Source: Hylemonella sp. UBA6679
Lineage (GTDB): Bacteria > Pseudomonadota > Gammaproteobacteria > Burkholderiales > Burkholderiaceae_C
NCBI GenBank assembly: GCA_002454975.1
Contig: DKJZ01000047.1
Span: 1-8,214, forward strand
Length of the DNA stretch: 8,214 bases
Direction: 5' to 3'
Every line of letters begins with the position of its first letter. The stretch's first letter is position 1. The notes under the pieces are model-generated. The model had not been told where the DNA came from. It made no database searches and saw only the letters and a list, made by a program, of their open reading frames with translations. Made by a program: the position numbers and the translations under genes. Below are positions 6,326 to 8,214 of the stretch, piece after piece.

Positions 6326-7442
6326 GAACAGCGAAGATAAGCGCTTTATCTGGCAGCAAAACGACTGGCCACGATGGGTTTACGACCACAAGCGGCTGGC
6401 GCCTTTGCTGGCCCAAGTTCACCAGGCGCAAGGCCACCTCCAAGGCCGCATGCACGACCTAGGGCTTGATTTGCGTGACCAAGCCAGTTTGCGCGTCTTG
6501 ACCGAAGATGTGCTCAAGACGAGTGAAATTGAAGGCGAAAAACTCAACCCTGATTCTGTGCGTTCGTCCATCGCTCGCCGGCTCGGGGTGGACATTGGGG
6601 CTTTGGCAAGCACAGACCGACATGTGGACGGGGTGGTTGACATGGTGCTGGATGCCACCCAAAAGCACGGCGACCCCCTCACGTTCGAGCGCTTGTTTGC
6701 TTGGCATGCGGCCTTGTTTCCCACCGGCTACAGTGGTTTGCGCAAAATCCGTGTGGGTCAATGGCGCGATGACGCATTGGGTCCGATGCAAGTGGTCTCA
6801 GGGCCTGTACACCGGCAAAAAATCCACTACCAAGCGCCCCCGGCGGATGGGCTGGATGCCGCCATGACAGCGTTTTTGAGCTGGTTCAATGCGCCTGAAG
6901 ACGAGCCGGTGGTCAAGGCAGGGTTGGCGCACTTGTGGTTTGTGACCATCCACCCTTTTGACGACGGCAACGGCCGCATGGCGCGCGCGGTGGGCGACAT
7001 GGCATTGGCGCGTGCAGAAAAATCGGCGCAGCGCTGTTACAGCTTGTCGGCGCAGATTCAGCGAGAACGCAAGGACTACTACGACCACCTCGAAGCCACC
7101 CAAAAAGGTGGCATGGACATCACAGCCTGGCTGATGTGGTTCTTGTCCTGTCTGCTCAGAGCCATTCAAGGGGCAGAGGCTGCGCTGGTGTCGGTCCTGG
7201 GCAAAGCGCGTTTCTGGCAACACTGGGCGGGCACACCGATGAACGCGCGCCAAATCAAACTGCTCAACCAACTGCTTGACGGCTTTGACGGCAAACTCAC
7301 CAGCAGCAAGTGGGCCGCCATAGGCAAATGCTCACAAGACACCGCGCTGCGTGACATCAGCGAACTGGTGGAGCGCGGTGTGTTGAATAAGTCCCAGGCC
7401 AGTGGCCGCAGCACCAGCTACGACGTGCGCCCATGGGCTTGA
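6324..7442 (+). CDS. class II Fic family protein (predicted AMP transferase)
   Basis: Fic enzymes usually transfer AMP from ATP onto hydroxyl side chains of target proteins. The 372-aa product begins with a helical N-terminal region resembling DUF4172 (about 8-90). The central Fic domain carries the complete active-site motif HPFDDGNGRMAR (210-221), with catalytic His210 and the Asp, Asn and Arg residues that hold metal and phosphates. TSEIEG at 66-71 matches the inhibitory motif [S/T]xxxE[G/N] with Glu70, and being N-terminal to the Fic core it defines class II, so the enzyme is expected to be self-inhibited without a separate antitoxin. The C-terminal 80 residues (about 292-372, with TALRDISELVERGVLNKSQASGRSTSYDV) look like a winged-helix DNA-binding fold. 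The ATG at 6324 was chosen because the frame upstream overlaps sua5 and a promoter fits exactly before it. No partner gene adjoins. Family is certain; target and role are unknown. Confidence 0.93.
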   Translation: MNSEDKRFIWQQNDWPRWVYDHKRLAPLLAQVHQAQGHLQGRMHDLGLDLRDQASLRVLTEDVLKTSEIEGEKLNPDSVRSSIARRLGVDIGALASTDRHVDGVVDMVLDATQKHGDPLTFERLFAWHAALFPTGYSGLRKIRVGQWRDDALGPMQVVSGPVHRQKIHYQAPPADGLDAAMTAFLSWFNAPEDEPVVKAGLAHLWFVTIHPFDDGNGRMARAVGDMALARAEKSAQRCYSLSAQIQRERKDYYDHLEATQKGGMDITAWLMWFLSCLLRAIQGAEAALVSVLGKARFWQHWAGTPMNARQIKLLNQLLDGFDGKLTSSKWAAIGKCSQDTALRDISELVERGVLNKSQASGRSTSYDVRPWA

Positions 7443-7448
7443 TCTGGG

Positions 7449-7479
7449 TTCACCTGCCCCCAACTTAAAAGCGTAAGAT
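7449..7479 (+). promoter_or_regulatory. possible promoter of the Met-rich protein gene
   Basis: TAAGAT (7474-7479; five of six -10 bases) ends 8 nt before the ATG at 7488. A -35-like TTCACC (7449-7454) lies 19 nt upstream, longer than ideal. No Shine-Dalgarno is present, so the transcript would be leaderless or nearly so. I saw no CueR- or CopR-like operator in the 45-nt gap after fic. Confidence 0.4.
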
Positions 7480-7487
7480 CAAAACTT

Positions 7488-7958
7488 ATGCAACGCTGGT
7501 TCCTCATTGTCATGCTCGTCTTGCTGCCTGTGCGCGGCTGGTCGGCGCAGCTCATGGGGGTGCAAATGGGCGCGATGCAGATGGGCGCGACGCAAATGGG
7601 TGCCATGCAGATCAATGCCACTGAGCTTGATGCCTCGCAAATCAATGCCATGCCCATGCAGGCTTCTGTTTCACCAGCCCACATGGCCGCAGACATGCCC
7701 GCCGACTGTCCCATGCACATGGCGGCGCAAGAGCTGGGCCAACATGCGCCCACAGACCCCATAGACGCTACAGACACCACGGCCAACACCGCCGACCACC
7801 CCACCTGCCAGGCTTGCCAGCTGTGCATGCCCCTGGCCGTGCTGGCGCAGTCGCCCCTGACTTTGGGCAGCCAACACTGCCCCATGCCGCTGCCGCAAGC
7901 CCGCATTGGCTTTGTGAGCGCGGAGCTGGCCCAGGCGGTCAAACCCCCCATTCTCTGA
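7488..7958 (+). CDS. exported Met-rich, Cys-containing small protein of unknown function (candidate copper-related)
   Basis: I do not recognise a named family. The 156-aa product starts with a signal peptide (MQRWFLIVMLVLLPVRGWSA, cleavage expected after Ala20), so it should be periplasmic or secreted. Residues 21-80 contain 12 methionines in MxM and MxxM spacings (for example 30/32, 37/40, 55/57, 76/78), with His65 and His77. The core 26-55 is a chain of five-residue units: QMGAM, QMGAT, QMGAM, QINAT, ELDAS, QINAM. The second half has a single Cys74, a CxxCxxC cluster (Cys107, Cys110, Cys113) and Cys131. Met-rich and Cys motifs of this kind are known in periplasmic copper-handling proteins, and similar signal-bearing proteins with a late CxxC precede copper-efflux genes in related bacteria. 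Copper binding is therefore a reasonable inference, not shown. The next exported gene starts 99 nt downstream. The reading frame is well supported by the signal peptide and the promoter position. Confidence 0.72.
   Translation: MQRWFLIVMLVLLPVRGWSAQLMGVQMGAMQMGATQMGAMQINATELDASQINAMPMQASVSPAHMAADMPADCPMHMAAQELGQHAPTDPIDATDTTANTADHPTCQACQLCMPLAVLAQSPLTLGSQHCPMPLPQARIGFVSAELAQAVKPPIL
7563..7652 (+). repeat. 15-bp tandem repeats encoding Met-rich pentads
   Basis: Six consecutive 15-bp units run from 7563 to 7652. The first three (7563-7577, 7578-7592, 7593-7607) are nearly identical in DNA, of the form CARATGGGYGCSAYG. The later three are more diverged and encode QINAT, ELDAS and QINAM. All keep the frame, with a hydrophobic Met, Ile or Leu at the second position of each unit. 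This looks like in-frame repeat expansion followed by drift. Confidence 0.75.
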
Positions 7959-7975
7959 ACCTGCACACCCGAGGT

Positions 7976-7992
7976 GCGTCCAAATGGGACGC
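7976..7992 (+). other. intergenic hairpin between the two exported-protein genes
   Basis: GCGTCC (7976-7981) and GGACGC (7987-7992) form a perfect 6-bp stem around AAATG. It sits 18 nt after the stop of the Met-rich gene and 66 nt before the next ATG. Only a weak T-rich tail (TGTTTGG) follows, so it could be a leaky terminator, an RNA-stability element or part of a leader. Confidence 0.35.
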
Positions 7993-8046
7993 TGTTTGGT
8001 GACCATGGCGCCCCCGTGCGCCGGGTCGTCGGTGTCGATCAAGTTC

Positions 8047-8051
8047 AGGAG
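8047..8051 (+). promoter_or_regulatory. ribosome binding site deciding the start at 8058
   Basis: AGGAG lies 6 nt before the ATG at 8058. A nearby ATG at 8054 in another frame reaches a stop after six codons, so the Shine-Dalgarno and the downstream signal peptide both select 8058. Confidence 0.75.
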
Positions 8052-8057
8052 AAATGC

Positions 8058-8214
8058 ATGTTGATTTGCTTTAAAAAATGGGTCGCTCAAGCGGCCGTGT
8101 GTGGCCTCACCTTGGCAGGCTTGTTGGCCGTGCCAGCGCATGCCGGCCCGCCTTGGATTGCTGGCAAGGTGGTGAAGGTGGAGCCAGAAAAATCGGCTCT
8201 ATGCCGTTTCGTGT
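8058..8214 (+). CDS. exported protein, partial; possibly CusF-like copper-binding protein
   Basis: Fifty-two codons are visible before the window ends. Residues 1-29 form a signal peptide: a positively charged start (MLICFKKW), a hydrophobic core (AAVCGLTLAGLLAV) and PAHA before the expected cleavage after Ala29. The mature protein begins GPPWIAGKVVKVEPEKS. The pattern of a short lead, then GxVxKVxxxxx resembles the first strand of CusF-like periplasmic copper-binding proteins, where a VTLxH strand would come next. The visible continuation (ALCRFV) does not match that strand, so either this is another family or the edge contains an error. AGGAG 6 nt upstream supports the start. It follows the Met-rich exported protein and may open a metal-efflux locus beyond the window. 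Export is well supported; the family is a guess. Confidence 0.6.
   Translation, partial: MLICFKKWVAQAAVCGLTLAGLLAVPAHAGPPWIAGKVVKVEPEKSALCRFV

Noticed and set aside
7563..7660. Pentapeptide-repeat (A[D/N]Lxx) protein
   Set aside because: The units have period five, but Ala and Asn/Asp do not occupy the positions of that fold and the run is short; a Met-rich repeat describes it better.

Overview
The window is a GC-rich bacterial chromosome segment. Gene content, protein wording and codon use suggest a betaproteobacterium of the order Burkholderiales, most likely Comamonadaceae (Rhodoferax/Limnohabitans/Polaromonas-like). That placement is inference from the proteins; there is no rRNA gene to confirm it. 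No tRNA, rRNA, CRISPR array, insertion sequence or phage gene was seen.

Positions 1-3283 lie on the minus strand. Read in the direction of transcription they hold a thioredoxin/TPR chaperone-like protein (CnoX/YbbN type, 3283-2330), an HDOD-domain signalling protein (2158-1340), and an MHYT-PAS sensor histidine kinase (1207 to the left edge, cut at its H-box). The 171-nt gap between the first two is locally AT-rich and contains several small inverted repeats.

Positions 3344-6204 hold a tight plus-strand cluster, divergent from the thioredoxin gene: purE, purK and a Sua5-type threonylcarbamoyl-AMP synthase. PurK makes N5-CAIR and PurE converts it to CAIR, so the first pair performs two consecutive steps of de novo purine synthesis. 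Sua5 supplies the activated intermediate for tRNA t6A37 modification. A 9-bp hairpin directly after the sua5 stop probably closes the unit.

Positions 6205-7442 hold a self-contained unit: a promoter region with two equally spaced inverted-repeat pairs, and a 372-aa class II Fic protein (predicted AMP transferase) with a complete active-site motif, an N-terminal inhibitory motif and a C-terminal winged-helix-like end.

Positions 7443-8214 start what looks like an envelope metal-handling locus. It comprises a secreted Met-rich, Cys-containing small protein built from pentad repeats, then the start of a second exported protein whose mature N-terminus loosely resembles CusF-like copper-binding proteins. 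The copper role is inference.

The points most worth a second look are: the purE, fic and Met-rich genes each have a -10-like hexamer 6-8 nt before the ATG and no Shine-Dalgarno, which suggests leaderless transcripts; two ATGCGG-N19-CCGCAT pairs precede fic; and the Met-rich repeat protein.
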